Shown in pieces: positions 63,273-64,000 of a stretch of DNA of 64,000 nt (positions are counted from its first letter, which is position 1; the number at the start of each line of letters is the position of its first letter). The notes under the pieces were generated by a model that did no database searches, was not told the origin of the DNA, and saw nothing but the letters and a program-made list of their open reading frames with translations. The translations under genes were made by a program, and so were the position numbers. This DNA is from Lactobacillus kitasatonis DSM 16761 = JCM 1039. GTDB taxonomy: Bacteria > Bacillota > Bacilli > Lactobacillales > Lactobacillaceae. Location: assembly GCF_000615285.1 (NCBI RefSeq), contig NZ_BALU01000006.1, positions 1 to 64,000 on the forward strand, read 5' to 3'.

Positions 63273-63938
63273 TTAGTCACCCTTTTCTTTGTAAGCTTCG
63301 TACTGTACTACCCCTGCTTCTGCTTCAGGGAAAAATTTCAATATTCTTTGATAATCTTCAGGATAAATACGTTTAATTGCTGATAATTCCTTACCAGCTA
63401 AACTATGAAAGCTAAATCCTAATTCTTGGTTGAACTTTGGATAAAATAAATGATTTTGACGCATGTATTGTTTAATTTCTTTGTCAGTCCAATACATGAC
63501 CGGATAAAAGCGCCCACGTTGTTCATCAATAGAGCCGGAATGTTTCAGCATTGCACGCCGTACGATTGAATCGTTGATCTTTTCACCACCAGCTATCCAA
63601 TAAATATCGGTTTCTTGACGTAAAGCCTCGTAAATAGCTCTAATCTTTACTCGTGGTACGGTGTAATCAGGATCACGAAACGAACCGAATCTATAAAAGT
63701 CGGAATTTTCAAAATGTGGCACTTCAAGAATTTCAACTCCCCAGCGGTGTTCGTACTTTTCTAACGCTTCTTCCTGAAACTTTAATCCAGGTACTAAATA
63801 CATGAAGAACGGTTGAACGTGTTTAAAGTATTTCATGCAAAGATCCATAGTAACTATTGAATCTTTACCCATGCTGAATGAGACTAGCACGCTATCGGTT
63901 ATCATGCTTTGAGTTTTGATTGCGTCCAGTAAACTCAT
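63273..63938 (-). CDS. PAPS reductase / ATP-pyrophosphatase-family protein (IbrA-like)
   Basis: 221 residues. PP-loop VLVSFSMGKDSIVTMDLCMK (S-x-G-x-D-S), then DYTVPRVKIRAIYEALRQET, YWIAGGEKINDSIVRRAML and GRFYPVMYWTDKEIKQYMRQ, as in phage PAPS-reductase-like proteins. Family members activate a substrate with ATP, releasing pyrophosphate, often to handle sulfur; no sulfate-pathway gene is nearby. Start MSLLDAIKTQ at 63938 is preferred over a TTG 8 codons upstream. Heads the block of small basic proteins, with ParB-like protein downstream. Confidence 0.85.
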   Translation of the reverse strand: MSLLDAIKTQSMITDSVLVSFSMGKDSIVTMDLCMKYFKHVQPFFMYLVPGLKFQEEALEKYEHRWGVEILEVPHFENSDFYRFGSFRDPDYTVPRVKIRAIYEALRQETDIYWIAGGEKINDSIVRRAMLKHSGSIDEQRGRFYPVMYWTDKEIKQYMRQNHLFYPKFNQELGFSFHSLAGKELSAIKRIYPEDYQRILKFFPEAEAGVVQYEAYKEKGD

Positions 63939-63999
63939 TCTTCTTACGCTTCTTTCTTTCAAAGTCTCGTTCTAAATCTGCTAGGATTTTGTTTTCCAT
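63892..63999 (-). CDS. Upstream phage ORF at the window edge
   Basis: Reads MENKILADLERDFERKKRKK, then NEFTGRNQNSKHDNR and stop, overlapping the PAPS-reductase-like start by 47 bases. It is either a 35-residue peptide or the C-terminus of a longer gene that enters from beyond 64000. Confidence 0.35.
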   Translation of the reverse strand: MENKILADLERDFERKKRKKNEFTGRNQNSKHDNR

Positions 64000-64000
64000 T

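Larger units (their letters stand above)
33212..64000 (-). mobile_element. Prophage, late structural and lysis half
   Basis: A continuous leftward set of phage genes from the packaging block at the right edge to holins and endolysin at the left, in the order of siphovirus late operons (SPP1/PBSX-like portal and terminase, separate scaffold and capsid, tape measure, Dit, tail lysin, BppU, XkdX, holin, lysin). No integrase, repressor or replication genes are present, so they lie beyond 64000. The left end falls between srtA and the endolysin; the attachment core is not identified. Confidence 0.92.

Noticed and set aside
63273-63938. DndC-type phosphorothioation system
   Set aside because: The PP-loop protein is shorter than DndC and no dndB, dndD or dndE homologue is visible; the ParB-like partner fits IbrA/IbrB better.
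1-64000. CRISPR array or insertion sequence
   Set aside because: No regularly spaced direct repeats and no transposase-like frames were seen in the window.

Overview
The window is AT-rich chromosomal DNA from a Lactobacillus of the acidophilus group. The signs are an SLAP-domain secreted protein, SLAP-like wall-binding modules on phage proteins, a P3A-type proton ATPase and a class A sortase. The heavy load of decayed amino-acid genes resembles dairy or niche-adapted members such as L. helveticus, but the species is inferred from gene content and family resemblance, not from a search.

Positions 1-33200 are host chromosome. 1-5822 holds the aspartate-family cluster: hom and thrB leftward, thrC and lysC rightward from a symmetric divergent promoter. 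thrB and thrC are intact; hom and lysC are pseudogenes. 5869-9204 is a leftward metal/redox cluster: a P1B-type ATPase broken by a 1-base frameshift, a CopZ-like chaperone, a diverged Dps-like protein and an FLP-type Crp/Fnr regulator. Two FNR-like palindromes lie where that regulator would act. 9587-12090 holds decayed transport genes (oppA-like, brnQ). 12191-16832 holds a double ABM-domain protein, a secreted protein, an Eis-like acetyltransferase and a cysteine desulfurase. 16944-20471 is a collapsed arginine deiminase operon: arcA has a stop and an internal deletion, arcB is fused by deletion to arcC, and an intact orphan citX and a LysR regulator flank them. 20600-32762 holds the P3A ATPase, an SLAP protein, cardiolipin synthase, a broken metA, cysK, a MupG-like hydrolase, apt, recJ and srtA.

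From about 33212 to the right edge lies most of the late half of a tailed prophage, all leftward. In transcription order it reads: a PAPS-reductase/ParB/small basic protein block, terS, terL, an inserted HNH endonuclease, portal, minor capsid, scaffold, major capsid, head-tail connectors, tail tube, tail chaperones, tape measure, Dit, tail-associated protein, baseplate proteins, XkdX, holins and a GH25 endolysin. Integrase, repressor and replication genes must lie beyond position 64000. The tail-chaperone and tape-measure genes each carry an apparent 1-base deletion, so the prophage may be defective, or the sequence may have homopolymer errors.

The most unusual element is at 60646-63938. A PP-loop PAPS-reductase-like enzyme and a ParB/Srx-fold protein (an arrangement like IbrA/IbrB) are interleaved with five small, arginine-rich, otherwise dissimilar proteins. 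These end in a shared tail, approximately S-T-G-x-x-G-G, encoded by different codons. I do not recognise a described function for this set; it is the best candidate for an undescribed system here.
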